Shown: positions 6,747-14,056 of the stretch, piece after piece | Layout of the letters: the number at the start of each line of letters is the position of its first letter | Position numbering within the stretch: position 1 is the stretch's first letter | DNA from: Betaproteobacteria bacterium | Lineage (GTDB): Bacteria; Pseudomonadota; Gammaproteobacteria; Burkholderiales; SG8-39 | NCBI GenBank assembly: GCA_007280315.1 | Contig: QYQC01000146.1 | Span: forward strand, 1-15,813 | Direction of reading: 5' to 3' | DNA: 15,813 nucleotides | Position numbers and translations under genes: made by a program | Notes under the pieces: model-generated | The model's database searches: none | Seen by the model: only the letters and a program-made list of their open reading frames with translations | Told to the model about the DNA's origin: nothing

Positions 6747-7949
6747 ATGTCCATGACCTCTCCTCCGCCGTCAATTTCGCCGCATGCGACGCCGGCACCA
6801 ACCGGCTTCGCGCTTTGGAATCTGGGCTTTCGCCCGCTGTATCTGCTCGCCGGCCTGTTCGCGACGCTGAGCGTGCCGGTGTGGATGGCGCAGTACGCCG
6901 GCTGGCTCGGCGCACACGCGATCATTGCCGGTCCTCTATGGCACGCGCATGAAATGCTGTTCGGCTATGCCTTCGCCGTGATCGTCGGTTTTTTGTTTAC
7001 CGCGGGCCGCAACTGGGCCAATCAGCCGACGCCGACCGGCGCGACACTCGCGGCAATCGCCGCGCTGTGGGTCGCGGCGCGGGTGCTGGCGCTCACGCCT
7101 TTCGCGCTCGCGGCCGCCGCCGCGGATACTGCCTTTGCGCTTGCCGCAGCGGTGGCGCTTGCCGTGCCATTCATCCGCAGCGGCAATCGCCGCAACTATT
7201 TTTTTGTTGCACTGCTGCTGGGACTCGGCCTGGTGAACCTCGCCTTCCACCTGGGCATGGCCGGGCTGCTCGAACTGCCGCTGCAGCGCGGCCTGCAGGT
7301 CGGCCTGGATCTGGTGCTGTTCATCATGGTGGTCATGGCCGGGCGGGTGATTCCGATGTTCACCATGAACGGCGTGCCCGGCGTGTTCTGCGCGCGCCTG
7401 CCCTGGCTCGAGCGCCTGGCGCCGGGCAGCATCCTTGCGCTGCTTGCGGCCGATGTGCTCGGCGCGGCGGATCCCGTGATCGGAGCCGTCGCCCTGGTGG
7501 CTGCGCTGGCACACGCAGGGCGGCTCGCGCTGTGGCGGCCGTGGCTGACGCTGAAAAAACCGATTGTATGGATACTGCACTTCGCCTACGCCTGGATCGC
7601 AGTTGCACTGGCGCTGCGCGCGCTCGCCGCCTTCGACCTGGTACCGCCGAGCCTAGCGATCCACGCGCTGACGGTCGGCGCAATCGGCGGGCTTACGCTG
7701 GGCATGATGACGCGCACTTCACTCGGGCATACCGGCCGCGCGCTGCAAACGGGACGCGCGGAGCTGTTCTGCTATGTCGCGATCCAGTTCGCGGCGCTCG
7801 CGCGCGTGTTCCTGCCGCTGGCGTTTCCGTCGTTCTACCTCCAGGCCATCATTGCATCGGGCGTGCTGTGGTCGCTCGCATTCGGCGTATTCACCGTCCG
7901 CTACTGGCCGATCCTGTCGCGGCCGCGCGCCGACGGCAAGCCAGGCTGA
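6747..7949 (+). CDS. NnrS family protein
   Basis: Polytopic inner-membrane protein of 400 residues with about 12 hydrophobic segments. NnrS is a heme- and copper-containing protein linked to nitric oxide tolerance and denitrification in other proteobacteria. Family motifs: WHAHEM (65-70) followed by FGYAFAVIVGFLFTAGRNW, GRVIPMFT (199-206), HALTVGAIGGLTLGMMTR (306-323) and SLGHTGRAL (325-333). The histidines at 66, 68, 306 and 328 are the likely metal or heme ligands by analogy with the family. ATG 6747 is used; ATG 6753 is an alternative two codons on. No nitrite or nitric oxide reductase gene or recognisable FNR/NNR site is visible in the 79 bp upstream, so the link to NO here rests on family only. 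Confidence 0.93.
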   Translation: MSMTSPPPSISPHATPAPTGFALWNLGFRPLYLLAGLFATLSVPVWMAQYAGWLGAHAIIAGPLWHAHEMLFGYAFAVIVGFLFTAGRNWANQPTPTGATLAAIAALWVAARVLALTPFALAAAAADTAFALAAAVALAVPFIRSGNRRNYFFVALLLGLGLVNLAFHLGMAGLLELPLQRGLQVGLDLVLFIMVVMAGRVIPMFTMNGVPGVFCARLPWLERLAPGSILALLAADVLGAADPVIGAVALVAALAHAGRLALWRPWLTLKKPIVWILHFAYAWIAVALALRALAAFDLVPPSLAIHALTVGAIGGLTLGMMTRTSLGHTGRALQTGRAELFCYVAIQFAALARVFLPLAFPSFYLQAIIASGVLWSLAFGVFTVRYWPILSRPRADGKPG

Positions 7950-8074
7950 GGCGGAACCGACCGGAGCGCGCCGCGGGAAGCGCGCCGCCCCTCTTGCCGG
8001 TAGAATGCGCGCTCTGCGTCATCGAGCGTTCGATTTCTGTCAACCGGCAGGCGCTGCGCGCAGCCGTTAATCCT

Positions 8075-8082
8075 GGAGGAGG
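8075..8082 (+). promoter_or_regulatory. Strong ribosome binding site of the Bug gene
   Basis: GGAGGAGG ends 4 bases before ATG 8087 and is by far the strongest Shine-Dalgarno on the + strand here. It decides the start inside a frame that is open much further upstream (to 7067). A -10-like TAGAAT lies at 8001-8006, without a clear -35. Confidence 0.75.
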
Positions 8083-8086
8083 AATC

Positions 8087-9064
8087 ATGTCGAATTTATC
8101 GCGTGTCGCACGCATGGTGCTGGCGGTCGCTGCTTTCTGTTTCGCCGCCACCGCCGCCGCGCAGGCCTATCCGACCAAGCCGATCCGCATCATCGTGCCG
8201 TTTGCCGCGGGCGGCACCTCGGACATCCTGGCGCGCTTCATCGGACCCAAGCTCACCGAGGCCTGGGGCCAGCCGGTCATCATCGAGAACCGCACCGGCG
8301 CCAACGGCAACGTCGGCGCCGATTACGTCGCCAAATCGGCGCCGGACGGCTACACCATGCTGCTCGCCGACATGGGCGCGCTCACCATTGCGCCCAGCGT
8401 TTATCCGACATTGCCGTTCGATCCGGTGAAGGATTTTTCGCACATCGTCCTGGTGTCCTACTCACCGCATATTCTGGCGGTACATCCGTCGATCCCGGTC
8501 TCCAACGTGCAGGAACTGATCGCCTACGCCAAAGCGCGGCCGGGCCAGCTCAATTTCGCCGTATCCGGCACCGGCGGCGCGCCGCACCTCGCCGGCATCG
8601 AGTTCCAGCAGCGCACCGGCGTGCAATGGACTTATATTCCCTACAAGGGCGGCTCTGCCGCCGTGCTCGACGTCGTGGCCGGGCAGGCCAACATACTGTT
8701 CAACGGCATGCTTGCCACCTATGGTCAGGTAAAGAACGGCAAGCTGAAGGCACTCGGGGTGTCGAGTGCGAAACGGGTCCCGGCTGCACCCGATCTGCCG
8801 ACGATAGCCGAGCAGGGCCTGCCCGGATTCGAAACCGGTTCGTGGCAGGGCGTGGTAATGGCCGCCGGCACACCGCGGGAAATCGTCACCAAGATGAATG
8901 CCGAACTGACGCGCATCCTCAACACGCAGGACATGAAGGACAAGCTTGCCGCGCAGGGAACGGAAGTGCGCACCAATACGCCCGAAGCATTTGCGGCCTT
9001 CATCCGCGACGAGAAAACGCGCTGGGCGAAGGTGGTAAAGGATTCGGGCGCGAAATTCGACTGA
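8087..9064 (+). CDS. Bug-family (TctC) periplasmic substrate-binding protein, orphan
   Basis: Exported binding protein of 325 residues, the normal Bug length. A signal peptide covers about residues 1-26 (hydrophobic core VLAVAAFCFAATAAA, cleavage near AQA|YP). Mature protein starts YPTKPIRIIVPFAAGGTSDILAR, then GANGNVGADYVAKSAPDGYT and YIPYKGGSAAVLDVVAGQ, all standard Bug motifs that line the ligand cleft. Bug proteins bind small carboxylic or amino acids, often for a TctAB permease; no permease is next to this one, so it may share a distant permease or act in sensing. The substrate is not readable. It converges with the toxin gene at 9158. Confidence 0.95.
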   Translation: MSNLSRVARMVLAVAAFCFAATAAAQAYPTKPIRIIVPFAAGGTSDILARFIGPKLTEAWGQPVIIENRTGANGNVGADYVAKSAPDGYTMLLADMGALTIAPSVYPTLPFDPVKDFSHIVLVSYSPHILAVHPSIPVSNVQELIAYAKARPGQLNFAVSGTGGAPHLAGIEFQQRTGVQWTYIPYKGGSAAVLDVVAGQANILFNGMLATYGQVKNGKLKALGVSSAKRVPAAPDLPTIAEQGLPGFETGSWQGVVMAAGTPREIVTKMNAELTRILNTQDMKDKLAAQGTEVRTNTPEAFAAFIRDEKTRWAKVVKDSGAKFD

Positions 9065-9157
9065 TGCGGTCCGCTCACGGAGACGCTGATCGCCGGTGAG
9101 TTGATTCCCCTGTCCGTGGTTCAGCAATTGCCAAAGAATGGCTCTGGGAGCGGCGCT

Positions 9158-9577
9158 TCAGGCAAGCGCGCGAAACGCGGCCGGGGTAAGTATCGGTATG
9201 CGGGATTCTAGCGCAAGGGCGAGGAGGTCGTCATCGCCTGTGACGATGGCGTCGGCTGTGGCAGCATAGGCAAGGCGGATGAACATTTCGTCTTGCGGAT
9301 CGCGGCACTGCGGCAGCCGAACCCGTGTGCGCGGCTGTTTGATCGCCTCGGCGTGCTCCATGTAGTGGACAATAATATTTTCGCGATCCTCCTGCGTCAG
9401 GCCAAAGCGGGGGTAGGCCAGCACGCGCACGAGCTCCGCCAGCGTTTCATCTGATACCAGCGGTATTAGCGCGCCGCTCACGACGGCCTCGCGCAGCCAT
9501 GCGAGCGTGCCGGCGCGAAACATGAAAGCCGGGACGACGACATTGGTATCGATCACCGCGCGCCGCAACCGGCTCAT
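9158..9577 (-). CDS. PIN-domain toxin of a type II toxin-antitoxin pair
   Basis: A 139-residue PIN-domain protein of the 'putative toxin-antitoxin system toxin component, PIN family' type. PIN toxins are Mg-dependent ribonucleases that cut tRNA or other RNA. The acidic active-site set is intact: Asp10 in AVIDTNVVV, Glu44 in SDETLAEL, Asp93 and Asp96 in CRDPQDEMF, and Asp115/116 in VTGDDDLL. Its ATG overlaps the antitoxin stop by 4 bp (ATGA, 9574-9577), typical of coupled translation in such pairs. It appears full length and active. Confidence 0.92.
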   Translation of the reverse strand: MSRLRRAVIDTNVVVPAFMFRAGTLAWLREAVVSGALIPLVSDETLAELVRVLAYPRFGLTQEDRENIIVHYMEHAEAIKQPRTRVRLPQCRDPQDEMFIRLAYAATADAIVTGDDDLLALALESRIPILTPAAFRALA

Positions 9578-9843
9578 TTGGCCGGACGCTTTCCGCCGCC
9601 CTTGGGTCGTTTCACCCCGCCGCTCGGGCGCCGCGCCCAGCGTACCGCGTCGGCCACATCCTTCTCGGTGATGCCCAGCGATTCAATCTTGCGCCACACC
9701 GTTTCCAGACTGTGCATCCGCACCGGCTTGAGGATGATTTCGCCGTCCACCTCGCGCACGGCGAAATACTCCGCGCCCGGAAACTTGCTGACCAGCGCCT
9801 TGGGCAGGGTGATCTGGTTCTTTGAGGTGAGTTTGGCAAGCAT
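9574..9843 (-). CDS. AbrB/MazE-type antitoxin
   Basis: An 89-residue protein whose first 42 residues form an AbrB/SpoVT swapped-hairpin DNA-binding domain (LTSKNQITLPKALVSKF, then YFAVREVDGEIILKPV). The C-terminal part (about 45-70, WRKIESLGITEKDVADAVRWAR) is likely the toxin-binding region, and the tail is rich in Gly, Lys and Arg. Such antitoxins block the PIN toxin and repress their own promoter. AAGGA lies about 6 bases before the ATG. The promoter and a palindromic operator candidate are directly upstream. Confidence 0.92.
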   Translation of the reverse strand: MLAKLTSKNQITLPKALVSKFPGAEYFAVREVDGEIILKPVRMHSLETVWRKIESLGITEKDVADAVRWARRPSGGVKRPKGGGKRPAK

Positions 9844-9856
9844 AACGGATCCTTTT

Positions 9857-9873
9857 TTCCTTACTGTAAGGAA
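9857..9873. promoter_or_regulatory. Candidate antitoxin operator (palindrome)
   Basis: TTCCTTACTGTAAGGAA is a perfect 17-bp palindrome with 8-bp arms. It sits at or just after the predicted transcription start of the toxin-antitoxin operon and 14 bp before the antitoxin ATG, where binding by the AbrB-type antitoxin would block transcription. Confidence 0.65.
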
Positions 9874-9878
9874 TAGCG

Positions 9879-9907
9879 ACTATAGCGCCAATTCACCGTA
9901 CGGGCAA
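9879..9907 (-). promoter_or_regulatory. Sigma-70-like promoter of the toxin-antitoxin operon
   Basis: On the - strand, -35 TTGCCC (9902-9907) and -10 TATAGT (9879-9884) are separated by exactly 17 bp. The start of transcription would fall around 9871-9873, at the edge of the palindrome. Confidence 0.6.
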
Positions 9908-10023
9908 CTAACGGTCCGGTCCGACGAGGTACTGGCACGACAATCCGTTTTGGCCCGCGACGCGTTGGAAATGCACTCGCCAGAGCAGCCTTAAGCGCCC
10001 CCGGAACTCTCCGAGGCCGATTC

Positions 10024-10047
10024 GGCGGTTCTGAAACCGCCTTTCAG
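10024..10047 (-). terminator. Overlapping alternative stem-loops after hpaH
   Basis: GGCGGTT (10024-10030) pairs with AACCGCC (10035-10041) around 4 bases. CTGAAA (10031-10036) can instead pair with TTTCAG (10042-10047), which includes the hpaH stop codon. The two stems exclude each other. No U-tract follows on the - strand. The rest of the gap to 9908 shows nothing I can name. Confidence 0.4.
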
Positions 10048-10826
10048 ACGAACTGGAACGAGATCGCGCCCAGCGGCCCGAAGTCGGCGCGCAGGGTGTC
10101 TCCTTTCGCCGCCCACACCGGGCGGGTGAAAGAGCCGGCGAGCACCACGTGTCCTGGCTCGAGCGTGGTGCCGAAACTGCCGACCTTGTTAGCGAGCCAG
10201 GCGATGCCCATCGCCGGATGGCCGAGTACGCCCGCGGCCACGCCCGTTTCCTCGATCTCTGAATTCCTCGACAGGAGTCCGCTGACCCAGCGCAGATCGA
10301 TGTCCATCGGTCCCACCGGGCGTCCGCCCATGACGATGCCGGCGGCGGCGCCGTTGTCCGACACCGTGTCGAAAATCTTTCGCGGATTCTGCACTCGCGC
10401 ATCGATGATTTCGATCGCCGGAACCACGTACTCGGTCGCGCGCAGCACATCCACCAGTTCGACGCCCGGGCCCTTGAGCGGCTTGCCGAGAACGAACGCC
10501 AGCTCGATTTCGACGCGCGGAATAATGAAACGCTCGAACGGAACCTTGGCGCCGTCGGCGATGAACATATAGTCCATCAGGTGGCCGTAGTCGGGCTCGT
10601 CGATTTGCGAGGATTGCTGCATCGCCTTGGAAGTGAGCCCCACCTTGTGCCCGCGCACCCGGTGGCCGGCGGCTACCTTCAGCCGCGTTACCTCGCTCTG
10701 GATCGCATACGCGTCCTCGATGGTGATGTCGGGGAAGGTCTTCGAAAGCTGCAGCGCGGGTTTGCGCTCGGCTTCGGCGTTGAGCAGGATTTTCGCTGCC
10801 TTGCTGCGCTCGGATTTGGAAAGCAT
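10044..10826 (-). CDS. hpaH: 2-oxo-hept-4-ene-1,7-dioate hydratase (HpaH-like)
   Basis: Cytoplasmic enzyme of the MhpD/HpaH branch of the fumarylacetoacetate hydrolase superfamily, 260 residues. HpaH adds water to 2-oxo-hept-4-ene-1,7-dioate in homoprotocatechuate (4-hydroxyphenylacetate) degradation. Match to the E. coli enzyme is close throughout: GHKVGLTSKAMQ (59-70), ISEPDYG-like IDEPDYG (75-81), PRVEIELAFVL (103-113), PAIEIIDAR (136-144), VSDNGAAAG (155-163), IEETGVAAGVLGHP (191-204) and GSFTRPV (231-237). Metal-binding acids are Glu106, Glu108 and Glu139. A loop before PRKIFDT is shorter than in E. coli. GAAGGA lies upstream of the ATG. No other hpa gene is present, so a related 2-oxo-enoate from another pathway is possible. 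A LysR gene and a LysR-type site lie upstream. Confidence 0.9.
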   Translation of the reverse strand: MLSKSERSKAAKILLNAEAERKPALQLSKTFPDITIEDAYAIQSEVTRLKVAAGHRVRGHKVGLTSKAMQQSSQIDEPDYGHLMDYMFIADGAKVPFERFIIPRVEIELAFVLGKPLKGPGVELVDVLRATEYVVPAIEIIDARVQNPRKIFDTVSDNGAAAGIVMGGRPVGPMDIDLRWVSGLLSRNSEIEETGVAAGVLGHPAMGIAWLANKVGSFGTTLEPGHVVLAGSFTRPVWAAKGDTLRADFGPLGAISFQFV

Positions 10827-10856
10827 GGTCTGTGGTTCCTTCGGTGGGATGGTGAG

Positions 10857-10885
10857 ATGCTAGATGTTCCAATGGGTGCTGAAAA
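10857..10885 (-). promoter_or_regulatory. Candidate hpaH promoter
   Basis: On the - strand, -35 TTTTCA (10880-10885) and -10 TAGCAT (10857-10862), each 4 of 6 to consensus, are 17 bp apart. The predicted start of transcription is near 10850. The weak boxes fit an activator-dependent promoter. Confidence 0.45.
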
Positions 10886-10906
10886 ATTCCTTATCCGATT
10901 CCAGAC

Positions 10907-10921
10907 ATTCCGGTCGGGAAT
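10907..10921. promoter_or_regulatory. LysR-type binding dyad upstream of hpaH
   Basis: ATTC-N7-GAAT is a 15-bp interrupted dyad of the T-N11-A form recognised by LysR regulators. Its centre lies about 64 bp upstream of the predicted hpaH start, the usual position of a LysR recognition site. Further ATTCC half-sites in the same orientation occur at 10886-10890 and 10898-10902, between the dyad and the -35 box. Confidence 0.55.
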
Positions 10922-10932
10922 ACCTGAACGGG

Positions 10933-11856
10933 CTAGGGCCGTGCGCGCCGCGATGATCGCCGCAATTTCAAACGAGACGTGATGGCAGCCATTTCTTCCT
11001 GCGCAAGCACGGTGAACGCGTCGGTGAGCCTGTCGCCCGGACCTTGCCGCCTAACGACCGCATAGTCGAGAGTTACCGCTGGTTCGAAAAGTCGAATCGC
11101 GAGAACCGGTTCGAAAGCGAAGGCAATCAACGGATGCACGATCGAAACCCCGATTCCGCAGGCCACCATGTGGCATGCCAGCACCGTGCTGCCGGCCTGC
11201 AATTGCAGGCTCCGACGGACTCGCCTCTCTCCGAAGAGCGTATCAATGCGATGCCTGAGCAATGCGTCCGGGTCCACCGAGATGAATACTTCGTTCGCAA
11301 GATCTTCAGCCACGATCCTGCGCGCCCTTGCGAGACGATGTCCCTTGGGCAACACGCAAACCGCGTCCACGGACGCCAGTCCCAGCACGCTGAGTACGTC
11401 ATTCTGTAGCGGCAGAGTGACAAGTCCGACATCGTAGCGTCCGATAGCGACGCCATCCTCGACGTCTTTGCGCCCCACGACATCGGCAACGCAGCGGATC
11501 CGGGGAAACTGGCCGATGAAGCGCTTGATGGTTCCGGGAACCAGTCCATAGCCCAGTGCCGGCATCGCCGCGATTCGAATTGCCCCCCCGTTCAGCGCAC
11601 CGATATCCTGCGTCTTCGCCCGCAAATCGTCGATCGCAGAGAGGATGCGATCGACGTCCGCGTAAATCGCCCTTCCTTCTGGAGTCATGACGAGGCGGCC
11701 GTGCAGCCTGTCGAAGACATCGACGCCGAGTTCAGTCTCGAGCTGGGTCACCAGTTTGCTTGCAGCGGATTGAGTCATGTGAAGCAACTGCGCCGCCCCA
11801 CTCGTAGTCCCGGTCTGTACCAGCGCGCGCAACGCCTGCATCTGACGAATCTTCAT
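10933..11856 (-). CDS. LysR family transcriptional regulator
   Basis: DNA-binding regulator of 307 residues, the usual LysR length. Residues 1-60 form the winged helix-turn-helix (MQALRALVQTGTTSGAAQLLHMTQSAASKLVTQLETELGVDVFDR), and about 90-295 the inducer-binding domain (GAIRIAAMPALGYGLVPGTI, YDVGLVTLP, GIGVSIVHPLIAF). GGAAG about 7 bases before ATG 11856 supports the start. It lies between hpaH (106 bp downstream, same strand) and tctA (252 bp upstream, same strand), and could control either. A LysR-type dyad in the hpaH upstream gap favours hpaH. A related short palindrome just before its own start may serve self-control. Confidence 0.93.
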   Translation of the reverse strand: MKIRQMQALRALVQTGTTSGAAQLLHMTQSAASKLVTQLETELGVDVFDRLHGRLVMTPEGRAIYADVDRILSAIDDLRAKTQDIGALNGGAIRIAAMPALGYGLVPGTIKRFIGQFPRIRCVADVVGRKDVEDGVAIGRYDVGLVTLPLQNDVLSVLGLASVDAVCVLPKGHRLARARRIVAEDLANEVFISVDPDALLRHRIDTLFGERRVRRSLQLQAGSTVLACHMVACGIGVSIVHPLIAFAFEPVLAIRLFEPAVTLDYAVVRRQGPGDRLTDAFTVLAQEEMAAITSRLKLRRSSRRARP

Positions 11857-11869
11857 TGCGTCTTCCGCT

Positions 11870-11878
11870 ATTCCGAAT
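11870..11878. promoter_or_regulatory. Short palindrome ahead of lysR gene
   Basis: ATTCCGAAT lies 13 bp before the LysR start and uses the same ATTC/GAAT halves as the dyad at 10907-10921, but spaced by 1 instead of 7 bases. It may be an autoregulatory half-site pair or chance. The rest of the 252-bp gap (11857-12108) holds no ORF I believe. Confidence 0.3.
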
Positions 11879-12047
11879 TGGCATTTCTGACTAAGGTAAA
11901 ATCATTATCGCCCATTTGCGCATGTTTGGTAGCGTCGCTCCGACCCGCCGAGAGGAGCGCGGAATCGATTGCTACCGTGCAAAGATTGGCGCTCCAGCGA
12001 AGGTAGCGCGTTATAGCGAGCGGCCCCGCACAATGGCTTTGCATCGC

Positions 12048-12092
12048 GATCGACCGGAAAGCCAACGCAGCGGCGCCGCGTTCGGGTCGATC
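12048..12092. repeat. Inverted repeat downstream of tctA
   Basis: GATCGACC (12048-12055) is mirrored by GGTCGATC (12085-12092), with pairing extending to 11 of 12 positions. The space between contains the self-complementary GCGGCGCCGC (about 12069-12078). It lies 17 bp after the tctA stop and may mark the 3' end of the tct operon; no U-tract is seen. Confidence 0.45.
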
Positions 12093-12108
12093 AGGAATCA
12101 GACAGGAG

Positions 12109-13602
12109 CTATCCTGCCGCGCTTCCGCGGAACTGACGCAGCAGCGCCGGCGCCGCCAGCACCACCAGTCCGGTGATGATCATCCCCGCGGTGATCGGGC
12201 GCTGGAAAATCTCCATCCATTCGCCCTGCACCAGGTACAGCGACTGCAGGAATGAACGTTCGAGGATCGGCCCCAACGCCAGAGCCAGCACCAGAATCGC
12301 CGGTTCGAAGCGCAGCTTGCGCAGCAGATAGGCGGCGACACCGCTGATCAGCAGCACCCAGATGTCGAGCATGCTGTTGGAAATGGCGTAGGTCCCCACC
12401 AGGCACAGCAGCGCGACGACGCTCGCGATGAGATACATCGGCAGGCGCAACAGCGACACGAATACGCCGATCAGCGGCAGGTTCAGCACCAGCAGCATGA
12501 AATTGCCCACGTACATGCTCGACACCACGCCCCAGAACACCTCGGGATTGTTGACCATCATCAGCGGCCCGGTCTGCACGCCGTGGATAAGCAAGGCCGT
12601 CAGCAGCATGGCCGAGGCCGGCGCGAACGGGATGCCCAGGGTGAGCAGCGGGATGAAGGCGCCCTGCGCCGCGCCGTTGTTGGCCGCCTCCGGGCCGGCC
12701 ACGCCTTCGATCGCGCCTTTGCCGAACTGCTCCGGATGCCTGGACAGCTTGCGCTCGAGCGCGTAGGACGTGAAGGTGGCGATCATGGCGGTCGGGCCGG
12801 GCACCAGACCGAACAGAAACCCCATGATCGAACCGCGGGTGATCGGCGGCCACGAGCGCTGCCAGTCTTCCTTCGTCGGCAGCAGCTCGCGCAGGCGCAC
12901 GCGGATCGGCGCTTGCGTCTTCAGCTCCCGCTCGGCCATCGACAGCAGCTCGGCCACGCCGAACATGCCCATCGCGATCGGCACCAGGTCGATGCCCTGC
13001 GACATCTTGAGGAAACCGAAGGTGAAGCGGCTCGTGCCCGACATCGGCTCCATGCCGACGGTGGAGAGCGCAAGGCCAGCCGCGACCATCACGAACGCGC
13101 GCGACAGCGACGAATCCGTCAGCCGCGAGAGCACCATCAGCCCGAGCAGGCACAGCGCGCAATACTCGGGCGGCCCGAAGGTCAAAGCCACCTTGGACAG
13201 CAGGGGGCCGATGAACGCCAGGCCGACGACGCCGACGGTGCCGGCCACGAACGAGCCGATCGCCGCCACGAACAGCGCCGGTCCCGCCCGGCCGCGCTGC
13301 GCCATCTCGTAGCCGTCGAGCGTGGTGACCACCGAGGAGACTTCGCCGGGTACTTTCAGCAGGATGGCCGTGGTCGAACCGCCGTACATGGAGCCGTAGT
13401 AGATCCCGGCGAGCATGATCAGCGCGCCCGCCGGTGTCAGCGCGTAGGTCGCGGGCAGGAGCAGCGCCATCGCCCCCACCGGCCCGATGCCCGGCAGCAC
13501 CCCGACCACGGTGCCGATGAGGACGCCGATAAAGCACGCGAGCAGGTTGCGCCACTCGAACGCGACGGAAAACCCGAACAGGATGCCGTCGAGCGCGTTC
13601 AC
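12109..13602 (-). CDS. tctA: Tripartite tricarboxylate transporter permease, large subunit TctA
   Basis: Large inner-membrane subunit of the TTT transporter, 497 residues with about 10-12 hydrophobic segments, normal for TctA. With TctB it forms the cation-coupled permease that receives substrate from TctC. Motifs: GTVVGVLPGIGPVGAMALLLP (near residues 30-50), the GIYYGSMYGGSTTAILLKVPGE block (about 66-87), and the second repeat GLVPGPTAMIATF with GVAGPEAANNGAAQGAFIPLLTLGIP. The start is GTG at 13602, one base after the tctB stop, and gives the usual TctA N-terminus; no ATG fits as well. Last gene of the operon. Confidence 0.95.
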   Translation of the reverse strand: MNALDGILFGFSVAFEWRNLLACFIGVLIGTVVGVLPGIGPVGAMALLLPATYALTPAGALIMLAGIYYGSMYGGSTTAILLKVPGEVSSVVTTLDGYEMAQRGRAGPALFVAAIGSFVAGTVGVVGLAFIGPLLSKVALTFGPPEYCALCLLGLMVLSRLTDSSLSRAFVMVAAGLALSTVGMEPMSGTSRFTFGFLKMSQGIDLVPIAMGMFGVAELLSMAERELKTQAPIRVRLRELLPTKEDWQRSWPPITRGSIMGFLFGLVPGPTAMIATFTSYALERKLSRHPEQFGKGAIEGVAGPEAANNGAAQGAFIPLLTLGIPFAPASAMLLTALLIHGVQTGPLMMVNNPEVFWGVVSSMYVGNFMLLVLNLPLIGVFVSLLRLPMYLIASVVALLCLVGTYAISNSMLDIWVLLISGVAAYLLRKLRFEPAILVLALALGPILERSFLQSLYLVQGEWMEIFQRPITAGMIITGLVVLAAPALLRQFRGSAAG

Positions 13603-13603
13603 C

Positions 13604-14056
13604 TCAGAAACTCCACGTCGGCGCCGGAAACTGGACGCCGAGCAGCGTCTCGAACAGCAGCACCGCGGCGGCCGTGATCACGGCGGCCACGGCCAGCCGG
13701 CGCCACACCCCGCGCATGCCGAACACCTGCAGCGTGACCACTTGCAGCAGCAAAGAAGGAAGGATGAAGCCGACCCGCGGCAGCAGCACGAGGAACGCGG
13801 CCAGCGCCACCACGAGCACGGCGGGCCGCGCCGCGTCCTTGAGCAGACCGAATTCAAGCGGAGTGCGCTCGACGATCGCCAGCACGAGACAGGCGATCGA
13901 TGAAGCGCTCATCAGGGCCCCGACGAGCAGCGGAAACACGCCCGGGCCCGGTTCGGCCAGCGTTCCCCGCGGCAGCGCGAGAGACATATAGATCTGGCCG
14001 CTGCCGATCACCAGGAACAGGACGGCGGCAGCCAGCCCCGCCGTTCTGGAGTTCAT
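13604..14056 (-). CDS. tctB: Tripartite tricarboxylate transporter small subunit TctB
   Basis: Small membrane subunit, 150 residues with four hydrophobic segments (about 5-27, 41-62, 78-96, 116-136), the standard TctB layout. EPGPGVFPLLVGALM (35-49) is the family's best conserved stretch. Its role is to complete the permease with TctA; the exact function is unclear in the family. ATG 14056 overlaps the tctC stop (ATGA, 14053-14056), and its own stop is one base before the tctA GTG, so all three are likely translated in a coupled way. Confidence 0.92.
   Translation of the reverse strand: MNSRTAGLAAAVLFLVIGSGQIYMSLALPRGTLAEPGPGVFPLLVGALMSASSIACLVLAIVERTPLEFGLLKDAARPAVLVVALAAFLVLLPRVGFILPSLLLQVVTLQVFGMRGVWRRLAVAAVITAAAVLLFETLLGVQFPAPTWSF

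Noticed and set aside
6625..6915. Reverse-strand ORF of 96 residues with a plausible-looking stretch (VAIEYASVEEAAAYIRPE)
   Set aside because: It overlaps the ends of two well-supported + strand genes, has no recognisable ribosome binding site or family, and its N-terminal half is Arg/Ser-rich like a GC-rich shadow frame.
7067..8086. Long + strand open frame upstream of the Bug start
   Set aside because: It is a shadow of the NnrS gene in another frame; the signal peptide and strong ribosome binding site place the true start at 8087.
9065..9208. In-frame extension after the Bug stop codon, open for about 45 codons
   Set aside because: The Bug protein already ends at its usual length, and the extension overlaps the 3' end of the toxin gene without any recognisable domain.
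12583..13677. 364-residue + strand ORF opposite tctA
   Set aside because: Antisense shadow of TctA, rich in Arg, His and Gln; no family features.
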